This document shows, piece after piece, positions 1 through 4,930 of a stretch of 5,330 nucleotides of DNA (within the stretch, counting starts at the first letter, position 1; the number at the start of each line of letters is the position of its first letter). The position numbers were made by a program, and so were the translations under genes. The DNA comes from Candidatus Nanopelagicales bacterium (GTDB lineage: Bacteria > Actinomycetota > Actinomycetes > S36-B12), in contig JALQSY010000129.1 in NCBI GenBank assembly GCA_023264215.1, positions 1 through 5,330 on the forward strand, read 5' to 3'. Under the pieces are notes generated by a model. It was not told where the DNA came from, did not search any database, and saw nothing but the letters and a program-made list of their open reading frames with translations.

Positions 1-1
1 G

Positions 2-646
2 CCGACCGTGGTCGAGGGGATGATCATGCCGCCGGAGGTGTTCGGCGTCCGCGCCATCTCGATCCTGCCGTTCAAGCCGGGCGGGAGCGCGGAGCCGGTC
101 GCGTTCCGTGGTCCGATGCTGCACAGGGCACTTCAGCAGTTCCTCGCCGACGTCTGGTGGGGCGACCTCGACGTCCTGCTGCTCGATCTTCCGCCGGGCA
201 CCGGCGACATCGCGATCTCCACGGCCCAACTGCTGCCCGGTTCGCAGGTGGTCGTCGTCACGACCCCGCAGACGGCCGCCGCGGAGGTGGCCGTGCGCGC
301 GGGAATGCTCGCCGGCCAGACCCACCAGAAGGTGGCGGGCGTGGTGGAGAACATGAGCGGATTCCCATGCCCTCACTGCGGCGAGCCCATCGACCTGTTC
401 GGCATCGGAGGCGGGCAGCGCGTAGCCGAGCAGCTCAGCGCGGGCCTGAGCACGGACGTGCCACTACTGGGACGCATCCCCTTCGACGTCCGCCTGCGCG
501 AGGGCGGCGATCGCGGCGAGCCGCTCGTCCTCTCGGACCCGTCATCACCCGCGGCCGCGTCGTTGATCGAGCTCGCCACGTCCCTGGCCCGTCGGCCGCG
601 CGGCCTGAGCGGCATGCCGCTGGATATCTCCCCCGCCGGACGCTAG
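2..646 (+). CDS. mrp: Mrp/NBP35-family iron-sulfur carrier P-loop ATPase, 5' partial
   Basis: Mrp (ApbC/NBP35) proteins are cytosolic P-loop ATPases that bind and deliver Fe-S clusters to apoproteins. The reading frame is open to the left edge, so the start and roughly the first 160 residues (usual DUF59-like domain and Walker A loop) lie outside. The visible 214 residues carry family signatures: MIMPP near the start, RGPMLHRALQQFL, the Walker B-like LLLDLPPGTGDIA (codons around 175-215), VVVTTPQTAAAEVA, VVENMSG, and the C-terminal ISPAGR ending. A CPHC motif (codons 368-379) sits where many Mrp proteins have the Cys pair that binds a bridging cluster at the dimer interface. The GTG at position 8 is internal and should not be taken as the start. 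The gene converges on tatB with 3 bp between stop codons. Family assignment is firm; cluster binding is inferred from the motif. Confidence 0.95.
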   Translation, partial: PTVVEGMIMPPEVFGVRAISILPFKPGGSAEPVAFRGPMLHRALQQFLADVWWGDLDVLLLDLPPGTGDIAISTAQLLPGSQVVVVTTPQTAAAEVAVRAGMLAGQTHQKVAGVVENMSGFPCPHCGEPIDLFGIGGGQRVAEQLSAGLSTDVPLLGRIPFDVRLREGGDRGEPLVLSDPSSPAAASLIELATSLARRPRGLSGMPLDISPAGR

Positions 647-649
647 GCC

Positions 650-991
650 CTACGTCGCGTCGGGATCGAAGCGCGCACCGGAACTGTCGGGCTTGGCCCG
701 TCCCTGAGTTCGCCCGGACGAAGCCTCGTCGTCGTCGTCATTGTCGTCGAAGATGCCCGAGACCATCCGCTTGGGGTGCAGGTCCTGCAGGTCGCGCAGA
801 GCCTCCTGCGCCCCGCTGAGATCGACGCCGGCGGAGTCCGCGAGGTCCTTGCGCGCGTTGCTCGCCATCGCGCGCACGTTGCGGAGCGTGCGCGCGGCGT
901 CGGCCGCAGCACGCGGCAGCCGCTCGGGTCCGAACACGAGCAGCCCGAGGATCCCCAGGATCAGGATCTCGCCGAGGCCGATGTCGAACAT
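650..991 (-). CDS. tatB: Sec-independent protein translocase subunit TatB
   Basis: TatB is the membrane-anchored receptor component that, with TatC, recognises twin-arginine signal peptides of folded exported proteins. The 113-residue product begins MFDIG, the classical TatA/B start, followed by a single hydrophobic helix (about residues 4-20), the FGPERLP hinge (20-26), and a charged amphipathic helix (about 27-75). The tail is low-complexity, with an acidic stretch DDNDDDDE at 82-89. The ATG at 989-991 was chosen because of the MFDIG signature; the frame stays open to 1201 but that extension overlaps htrA and has no family match. The upstream Shine-Dalgarno match is poor (CTGGGCGC region), so translation may depend on htrA, which ends 40 bp upstream. 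TatB is favoured over TatA by the FGPERLP hinge, length and the htrA-tatB context. Confidence 0.95.
   Translation of the reverse strand: MFDIGLGEILILGILGLLVFGPERLPRAAADAARTLRNVRAMASNARKDLADSAGVDLSGAQEALRDLQDLHPKRMVSGIFDDNDDDDEASSGRTQGRAKPDSSGARFDPDAT
726..749. repeat. TCG trinucleotide microsatellite in tatB
   Basis: Four perfect TCG units (726-737) plus a partial unit, an ATTG interruption, then two more TCG units (744-749). It lies inside tatB and encodes the Asp-rich stretch of the TatB tail. Slippage of whole units would change only the number of acidic residues and keep the frame. Confidence 0.7.
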
Positions 992-1031
992 GCGCCCAGC
1001 GTACGCCGAGGCCCCGGATCGTGGCGCTCGG

Positions 1032-2150
1032 TCAGAGGTCCTCGCGGCTCCCCAGGGCGAGCCGCACGGTGAACTCGCGGTCACCGCGGCGGGCCTCCAC
1101 GACGACCTCCTCGCCCGGAAGGCGGTCGCGAATGGCGACGACGAGTTCGTTGGCATTGGCCACCGGCAGGCCTGCGAGGGCCAGGATGACGTCGCCGGCA
1201 CGCAGTCCTGCCGCGGCTGCCGCCCCGTCCGCAGTCACGGTGTCGATGAGCGCACCCGGCCCGGCGAAGGACGGATCCAGCGTCACGCCCATGACCGGGG
1301 TTCGCGACGAACCCGTCGCGATGATCTCGTCCGCGATGCGCACGACGGCGCGAGCCGGGATGGCGAAGCCAAGGCCGATGCTGCCCGCGGCACCACCCTG
1401 CGCGGGATTGGCGATCGCCGACGCCATCCCGATGAATCGACCATCGCTGTCCACGACCGGGCCCCCCGAGTTGCCGGGATTGATGGGTGCGTCGGTCTGG
1501 ATGGCACTGAAGTACGACGTCTCCTCGGCCTCGCGGACCGTGACGGGTCGATCGAGCGCGCTGATGATCCCGGTCGTGACCGTGAAGTCGTATCCCAGCG
1601 GCGCACCGATGACGATGACCGAGTCGCCGACGGCGACGTCGCCCGATTGGGGCAGCAGAGGCTGCAGGTCCGGGGCATCGACCTTGAGGACGGCGACGTC
1701 GTAGCTCACGTTGCGCCCGACGATCTCGGCGGGCACGCGACTGCCGTCGCTGCGGATGACCTCGATCCGGCCGTCATTGTCCAGCGCTGCAGCGATCACA
1801 TGGTTGTTGGTGACCAGGTAGCCCTCGCTCAGGGCGAAGCCCGACCCCGAGCCCGACTCGAAACCCGCGTCCACCGACACCGTGACCACCGACGGGAGCG
1901 CGCCGCGCACGACATCCGCGACGGTCACCGGACCGTCATCCGCCGCGGCGGACGCCTCAGGCGGCGACGGCTCACCCGACTCAGCGTCGCCAGACGACGC
2001 GGCGGTCCCAGAGCCTGCCCGATCCTGCAGCGATGCCACTCCCAGGCCGATCGCACCCCCGAGGAATCCCAGGAGGAGCGCGCAGGCCACGCCGACCAGC
2101 CCGAGGATGCCCAGCACCCGAAGACTGCCCGCGCGCTGATCGGTCACCAC
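1032..2150 (-). CDS. htrA: HtrA/DegP-like trypsin-type serine protease with one PDZ domain
   Basis: HtrA proteases degrade or refold damaged proteins outside the cytoplasmic membrane. The 372-residue product has a short cytosolic N-terminus, one membrane segment (about 11-40), a Ser/Ala/Pro/Glu-rich linker (about 42-75), a trypsin-like domain (about 78-275) and a C-terminal PDZ domain (about 285-368). The catalytic triad is visible: His117 in TNNHVIA, Asp151 in SYDVAVLKVD, and Ser228 in NPGNSGGPVV, so an active enzyme is expected. The PDZ core shows AAGLRAGDVILALAG (313-327). The GTG at 2148-2150 is chosen as start because GGGAG (complement of 2157-2161) stands 6 nt upstream. It is first in a two-gene unit with tatB (40-bp gap) and is divergent from the methyltransferase. 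In mycobacteria sigE and rseA separate these genes; here they are missing. Confidence 0.95.
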   Translation of the reverse strand: MVTDQRAGSLRVLGILGLVGVACALLLGFLGGAIGLGVASLQDRAGSGTAASSGDAESGEPSPPEASAAADDGPVTVADVVRGALPSVVTVSVDAGFESGSGSGFALSEGYLVTNNHVIAAALDNDGRIEVIRSDGSRVPAEIVGRNVSYDVAVLKVDAPDLQPLLPQSGDVAVGDSVIVIGAPLGYDFTVTTGIISALDRPVTVREAEETSYFSAIQTDAPINPGNSGGPVVDSDGRFIGMASAIANPAQGGAAGSIGLGFAIPARAVVRIADEIIATGSSRTPVMGVTLDPSFAGPGALIDTVTADGAAAAAGLRAGDVILALAGLPVANANELVVAIRDRLPGEEVVVEARRGDREFTVRLALGSREDL

Positions 2151-2191
2151 CCGATGCTCCCACCCCCCTGCCGCTGGGGGCGCTTCGGACC

Positions 2192-2206
2192 TAGGCTGCG
2201 CGTGTG
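2192..2206 (+). promoter_or_regulatory. Candidate leaderless promoter of the methyltransferase gene
   Basis: A TAGGCT hexamer (2192-2197) fits the actinobacterial TANNNT -10 pattern, and the GTG start at 2204 lies 6 nt after it, the usual distance to a transcription start. No Shine-Dalgarno sequence is visible before the GTG, which together suggests a leaderless mRNA. No convincing -35 box was found. The full 2151-2203 gap also has to hold the htrA promoter on the other strand, for which I cannot name hexamers. Confidence 0.45.
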
Positions 2207-2845
2207 ACGGATACGACCCTGCCCCCCAGCCCCCTTACCTGGGCCTACGCCGACGAGTGGACCGAGGAGCCTGCGGAGGTCCTCGAGGCCAGGCGGCGCG
2301 CCCAGCAGATGGACGCGCCATCTCCCAGCCGCGCCGTCGGCGCAGCACTGCGTGCCCTGGTGTCCGCCCTGCGCGCACGATCGGTCGTGGAGGTCGGCTC
2401 CGGAGCCGGCGTCACGGGCGGCTGGATCCTGTCCGGCCTGCCCCAGGACGGCACGCTCACGACCGTGGACCCCGACTCGGCGCTCCAGACCGCGGCTCGC
2501 GACACCTTCGAGCGCATGGGGATCAGCCACACCCGCGTCCGCGCGATCGCAGGTGCACCCCGCGCCGTGCTCCCGCGGCTCAGCGATAGCGCCTACGACA
2601 TCGTCGTCATCGGTCCGGGTGCGGCCACGGAAGGCGAGGATGGTCACGCGCTCCTCGCCGAGGCACGGCGCCTGCTGACCGCGGGGGGCAGCATCGTGAT
2701 CACGCCGGTCTTCGGCGCCGAGGGCACCCTGCCGTCGCGGCACGACCTGATCCAGCACCTGCGCGATGACCCGGATTGGGTCGCCGCGGTGCTCACGGTC
2801 GGCGAGGGAATCGTGCTGGCCGCCCACGAGCCCACGGCGACATGA
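2204..2845 (+). CDS. SAM-dependent O-methyltransferase-like protein (Rv1220c-type)
   Basis: A class I Rossmann-fold methyltransferase of 213 residues, close to the length of its apparent mycobacterial positional counterpart Rv1220c (about 215). The SAM-binding motif I is VVEVGSGAGV (61-70), followed by the adenosine-ribose acidic region TTVDPDS (86-92), then YDIVVIG (131-137) on the next strand. After motif I the protein continues GGWILSGL, similar to the GLWLLSGM of Rv1220c. An unusual point is that GPG (137-139) occupies the position where metal-dependent family-3 O-methyltransferases carry Asp-Ala-Asp, so cation-dependent catechol-type chemistry is doubtful. The substrate is unknown. The GTG start has no SD and a -10-like box directly upstream. 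The gene is divergent from htrA and ends at a strong hairpin. Fold assignment is firm; activity is not. Confidence 0.88.
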   Translation: MTDTTLPPSPLTWAYADEWTEEPAEVLEARRRAQQMDAPSPSRAVGAALRALVSALRARSVVEVGSGAGVTGGWILSGLPQDGTLTTVDPDSALQTAARDTFERMGISHTRVRAIAGAPRAVLPRLSDSAYDIVVIGPGAATEGEDGHALLAEARRLLTAGGSIVITPVFGAEGTLPSRHDLIQHLRDDPDWVAAVLTVGEGIVLAAHEPTAT

Positions 2846-2848
2846 CGA

Positions 2849-2878
2849 AGGCCCCGGCTCCACGCGGAGCCAGGGCCT
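2849..2878. terminator. Bidirectional hairpin terminator between convergent genes
   Basis: A near-perfect inverted repeat: AGGCCC-C-GGCTCC, loop ACGC (2862-2865), GGAGCC-A-GGGCCT, giving 12 paired bases with one C/A mismatch (2855/2872). It starts 3 bases after the methyltransferase stop and ends 18 bases before the DUF3117 stop, so it can serve both convergent transcripts. There is no U-tract, which is common in high-GC actinobacteria. Confidence 0.85.
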
Positions 2879-2896
2879 CGACGGCGATCGGGTCGG

Positions 2897-3064
2897 TCAG
2901 GGCACGGCGGCGATGAGCTTCTCGCCGAGCTCCTTGACCTCGGTGGCATTGAGCTCGACCACGAGGCGGCCGCCGCCCTCGAGCGGCACCCGCATGACAT
3001 AGCCGCGGCCCTCCTTGGTGACCTCCATGGGACCGTCGCCGGTCCTCGGCTTCATGGCAGCCAT
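2897..3064 (-). CDS. DUF3117 small conserved protein (Rv1211-type)
   Basis: A 55-residue protein that starts MAAMKPRTGDGP and continues EVTKEGRGYVMRVPLEGG and RLVVELNATE, the recognised conserved body of the DUF3117 family, widespread in actinobacteria and of unknown function. The ATG at 3062-3064 is chosen because homologues begin with MAAMKPRTGDGP and because GGAAGGGG sits 4 nt or so upstream. An in-frame ATG at 3095-3097 overlaps the tag stop (TAATG) and would add 11 residues, but these have no family match and that start has no separate SD. The gene follows tag by 32 bp with no promoter seen, so it is probably the third cistron of the divIVA-like/tag operon. Its SD is masked by a stem-loop, which may couple its translation to that of tag. 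Confidence 0.93.
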   Translation of the reverse strand: MAAMKPRTGDGPMEVTKEGRGYVMRVPLEGGGRLVVELNATEVKELGEKLIAAVP

Positions 3065-3071
3065 GGTGTCC

Positions 3072-3091
3072 CCTTCCGTGGGAGCGGAAGG
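3072..3091 (-). promoter_or_regulatory. SD-sequestering stem-loop before DUF3117
   Basis: A perfect 7-bp inverted repeat, CCTTCCG and CGGAAGG, with a 6-nt loop. On the mRNA of the - strand the 3' arm contains GGAAGG, the Shine-Dalgarno sequence of DUF3117, while the 5' arm begins 5 nt after the tag stop codon (3097-3099). A ribosome terminating on tag would cover the 5' arm and free the SD, a common arrangement for translational coupling. The repeat is direct observation; the regulatory role is inferred. Confidence 0.55.
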
Positions 3092-3096
3092 CTCCA

Positions 3097-3714
3097 TTAT
3101 CGCCTACGTCGCTCCTGCGCCGTCGACCGGGTCAGCGAGCGCGCATGGCATCCCGCGAGGTGGTCGTTGACGACGCCGATCGCCTGCATCGCGGCGTACG
3201 CCGATGTCGGCCCGAGGAAGCGCCATCCGCGGGCCTTGAGTTGCCTCGTCAGCGATTCGGAGGCCGTTGTCGAGACCGGCACATCGCTCAGGCTCTGCGG
3301 CGCCGGGCTCTCGGACGCGAATGACCAGACCAGGTCGTCGAGGACTCCCACTCCATCGGCGGCCTGCCAGTCGACCAGGACGCGTGCATTGCTCACCGTC
3401 GCCTCGATCTTGCCTCGGTGACGGATGATGCGCGCGTCAGCAACGAGCCGATCGACATCCACCTCGTCGTACTCCGCGATCCTGCGGGGATCGAAGTCGG
3501 CGAATGCCTCGCGGAAGGCATCGCGCCGCCGCAGGATGGTCAGCCACGACAGTCCGGACTGAAAGCCCTCGAGCGAGAGCCGCTCGAAGATCCGATCGTC
3601 CCCGCGAACGGGATGCCCCCACTCCCGGTCGTGGTAGGCGCGGTAGTCCGCCGGGGAATCGGCCCAGGGGCACCTGGCCAGGCCGTCCTCGCCCACCAGG
3701 GGTCCCGCGGTCAC
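3097..3714 (-). CDS. tag: DNA-3-methyladenine glycosylase I (Tag)
   Basis: Tag removes 3-methyladenine from alkylated DNA as the first step of base excision repair. The 205-residue product shows the full family pattern: RCPWA (14-18), YHDREWG (27-33), LEGFQSGLSWLTIL (48-61), and GWRFLGPTSAYAAMQAIG (163-180) followed by VVNDHLAGC. The four zinc ligands of E. coli Tag have clear counterparts in Cys15, His28, His185 and Cys189, and Glu49 and Trp57 match base-pocket residues, so activity is expected. The GTG start (3712-3714) overlaps the upstream gene's TGA as GTGA, with GGAG (complement of 3720-3723) 5 nt before it. This indicates translational coupling to the DivIVA-domain gene. The product name is secure. 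Confidence 0.96.
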   Translation of the reverse strand: MTAGPLVGEDGLARCPWADSPADYRAYHDREWGHPVRGDDRIFERLSLEGFQSGLSWLTILRRRDAFREAFADFDPRRIAEYDEVDVDRLVADARIIRHRGKIEATVSNARVLVDWQAADGVGVLDDLVWSFASESPAPQSLSDVPVSTTASESLTRQLKARGWRFLGPTSAYAAMQAIGVVNDHLAGCHARSLTRSTAQERRRR

Positions 3715-4046
3715 GGCCGCTCCGGGTCCCCCGTGTCGGGTTCGTCCGCGCGAAGCCGCGCGATCTCCTCATCGCGGGCCTCGATCTCGCGCGACAGTCG
3801 ATCGACGAGCTCGTCCACGTCGTCCATGCGATAGCCGCGCGGCACCTGCTCGATGCGGACCACCTCGATATCCGCGGCGGTGAGGTCTCCCACCGGAATC
3901 GCCGGATCGATCGCGACGGAGCGATCCCCGTCCGCGGCAACCTCCGGCAGCCCGTCGCGCCAGCGACCGGACAGGAGCATGGCGGCCCCACCGATGATGG
4001 CAACGCCGACAAGCAGGAAGAGCAGCCCCATGAGTCCACCGGCCAT
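3711..4046 (-). CDS. Membrane-anchored DivIVA-domain protein (Rv1209-type)
   Basis: A 111-residue protein with one N-terminal membrane helix (about 4-26), a variable linker (27-53), and a short DivIVA-like segment: DLTAADIEVVRIEQV then PRGYRMDDVDELVDRL (54-84), running into a charged coiled coil (to about 99) and a short acidic tail. The RGYRMDDVDELVDRL motif is typical of actinobacterial DivIVA/Wag31-like domains, which act in polar growth and division, but this protein is much shorter than Wag31 and carries its own membrane anchor. By position and size it matches Rv1209, which precedes tagA in M. tuberculosis; its role is not known to me. The ATG at 4044-4046 has AAGGA (complement of 4054-4058) 7 nt upstream. 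It is first in the operon with tag and DUF3117 and its stop overlaps the tag start by 4 bases. Confidence 0.85.
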   Translation of the reverse strand: MAGGLMGLLFLLVGVAIIGGAAMLLSGRWRDGLPEVAADGDRSVAIDPAIPVGDLTAADIEVVRIEQVPRGYRMDDVDELVDRLSREIEARDEEIARLRADEPDTGDPERP

Positions 4047-4117
4047 TCCCCCATCCTTACGCGTCCCTTACCTCGCTCGCACGGGGGTCTCACATTCGGT
4101 GCCCACGATGGTCATCA

Positions 4118-4155
4118 GCCGAAGGCCGCGGGCGACTGGCGCCCGCGCGATCGGC
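4118..4155 (+). promoter_or_regulatory. Two-tier stem-loop upstream of the secreted-protein gene
   Basis: The core is a perfect 8-bp GC stem CGCGGGCG / CGCCCGCG (4127-4134 and 4140-4147) with loop ACTGG. A second 5-bp stem, GCCGA (4118-4122) with TCGGC (4151-4155), can close around it with small internal bulges. It ends 1 base before the Shine-Dalgarno region (4157-4165) of the downstream gene and lies in the 125-bp divergent gap 4047-4171. It could be a structured 5' UTR or an operator-like repeat. I found no clear -10/-35 pair in this gap for either direction. Confidence 0.5.
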
Positions 4156-4171
4156 CAAGGAAGGGATCGAC

Positions 4172-4837
4172 ATGACCAAGACTCGGATCGCGGCCATGGT
4201 GGCCGCGGCGACCCTGGGAGCAGGTGCCTTGACCGGCGCCACCATCGCCCTGGCAGCCGACGACACCCCATCGCCGAGCCCCGCCAGCGGTCAGCATGGC
4301 AATGGGCCACAGGGTGAGCGTGGCATGAAGGGTCACGGCGAGCAGGGCAAGCGCGGCGGCCATGGCGGTCCCGGCCAGCGCGGTCCGCGCGAGGGCGGCC
4401 CCGGTCACCTGGTGCACAGCGAGGGCGTCGCGGAGGATGCCGACGGCAACTTCATCACGGTGCGCATGCAGGTGGGTGAGGTCACGGCCGTCACCACCAC
4501 GTCACTGAGCGTCAAGAGCGCCGATGGCTACACGTCGACATACGAGCTGAACGACGAGACCGTCGTCGAGCGCGACCGCGAGGACGCTGCGCCCAAGGTG
4601 GGCGACACGGTGCACGTGCGCGCGACCGTCGACGGCGCGACCGCGACGGCCGAGCACGTCCACGCACTGTCGCCGGAGATGGCGGCAGAACTCGAGCAGC
4701 AGCGCTGGCAGCAGATGCCGGTCAATCGCGCACAAGGGCTTAATGCCTCTAATCGGATGGGTGCTGAAACACAGGCGTACAGCGAAGCACAACTGCGTGG
4801 CGCAAGGGCACGTATTGCAGGACAGGGTAGACCTTAG
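4172..4837 (+). CDS. Secreted Gly/His-rich protein with DUF5666-like domain; 3' end probably foreign
   Basis: The first part is a good exported protein. Residues 1-28 form a signal peptide (MTKTRIAAM, hydrophobic Ala-rich core, cleavage likely after ALA at 26-28). Residues 38-80 are Gly/His/Arg/Gln-rich and probably disordered, possibly metal-binding. Residues 95-163 form a short beta-rich domain (VGEVTAVTTTSLSVKS, YELNDETVVE, VGDTVHVRATVDG) resembling DUF5666. The ATG is backed by AAGGAAGGG (4157-4165), 6 nt upstream. From about residue 166-188 the character changes to a Gln/Ala-rich helical sequence (LEQQRWQQMPVNR, RAQGLNASNRMGAE, AYSEAQLRGARARI), codons become A/T-rich (AAT, TCT, CTT, GAA, ACA, AGA), and GC drops. 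This tail looks like the C-terminus of a phage virion protein joined in frame. The native host stop is probably lost, so the 221-residue length should not be trusted. Confidence 0.7.
   Translation: MTKTRIAAMVAAATLGAGALTGATIALAADDTPSPSPASGQHGNGPQGERGMKGHGEQGKRGGHGGPGQRGPREGGPGHLVHSEGVAEDADGNFITVRMQVGEVTAVTTTSLSVKSADGYTSTYELNDETVVERDREDAAPKVGDTVHVRATVDGATATAEHVHALSPEMAAELEQQRWQQMPVNRAQGLNASNRMGAETQAYSEAQLRGARARIAGQGRP
4667..4740. other. Composition breakpoint: host to phage-like DNA
   Basis: By hand count, 4621-4740 has 85 G/C of 120 and 4741-4860 has 61 of 120. Codon use and protein character shift over the same interval. The exact join cannot be placed: the earliest plausible point is the end of the beta domain (about 4667), the latest about 4740. 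No tRNA, direct repeat, integrase or IS end is seen at the join. Confidence 0.6.
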
Positions 4838-4856
4838 AAAAATCATTTGGTATGGT
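4828..4856 (+). promoter_or_regulatory. Candidate sigma70 promoter with extended -10
   Basis: TAGACC (4828-4833, 4 of 6 to TTGACA), a 17-bp spacer, and TATGGT (4851-4856, 4 of 6 to TATAAT) preceded by TG one base away (4848-4849), an extended -10. Transcription would start near 4863 and give a leader of about 68 nt to the ATG at 4931. Its style is unlike the host part of the window. Confidence 0.4.
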
Positions 4857-4863
4857 GCCTTCG

Positions 4864-4922
4864 CCTAAGCGACGGCGCTTGTAGCGTAACGAAGTCAACG
4901 TCTGCGGTGCACACCGCTTAGG
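4864..4922 (+). promoter_or_regulatory. Leader with two mutually exclusive stems
   Basis: CCTAAGCG (4864-4871) can pair perfectly with CGCTTAGG (4915-4922), which would cover the AGGAG Shine-Dalgarno (4920-4924) of the next gene. The same left arm can instead form a local hairpin, AAGCG-ACGG-CGCTT (4867-4880), leaving the SD free. The complementarity is direct observation; a switching role is speculation. Confidence 0.4.
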
Positions 4923-4930
4923 AGTCTGAA

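Noticed and set aside
992..1201. N-terminal extension of tatB
   Set aside because: It overlaps the htrA 3' end in another frame, and the family start MFDIG lies at 991.
2163..2181. CCCCC/GGGGG inverted repeat in the divergent gap as a terminator or operator
   Set aside because: Short homopolymer arms are expected by chance in this GC range, and part of it is the htrA ribosome-site region.
741..2207. Long open frame on + (488 codons) opposite htrA and tatB
   Set aside because: It is antisense to two genes with clear family motifs, and its product is Arg/Asp-rich with no domain; it is a high-GC codon shadow.
2144..2863. Open frame of 239 codons on - opposite the methyltransferase
   Set aside because: Antisense to a gene with a clear SAM motif; it crosses the terminator and the divergent promoter and has no recognisable domain.
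3065..3097. Longer DUF3117 start at the TAATG
   Set aside because: The extra 11 residues are not part of the family, and the internal ATG has a good SD; kept only as a note on coupling.
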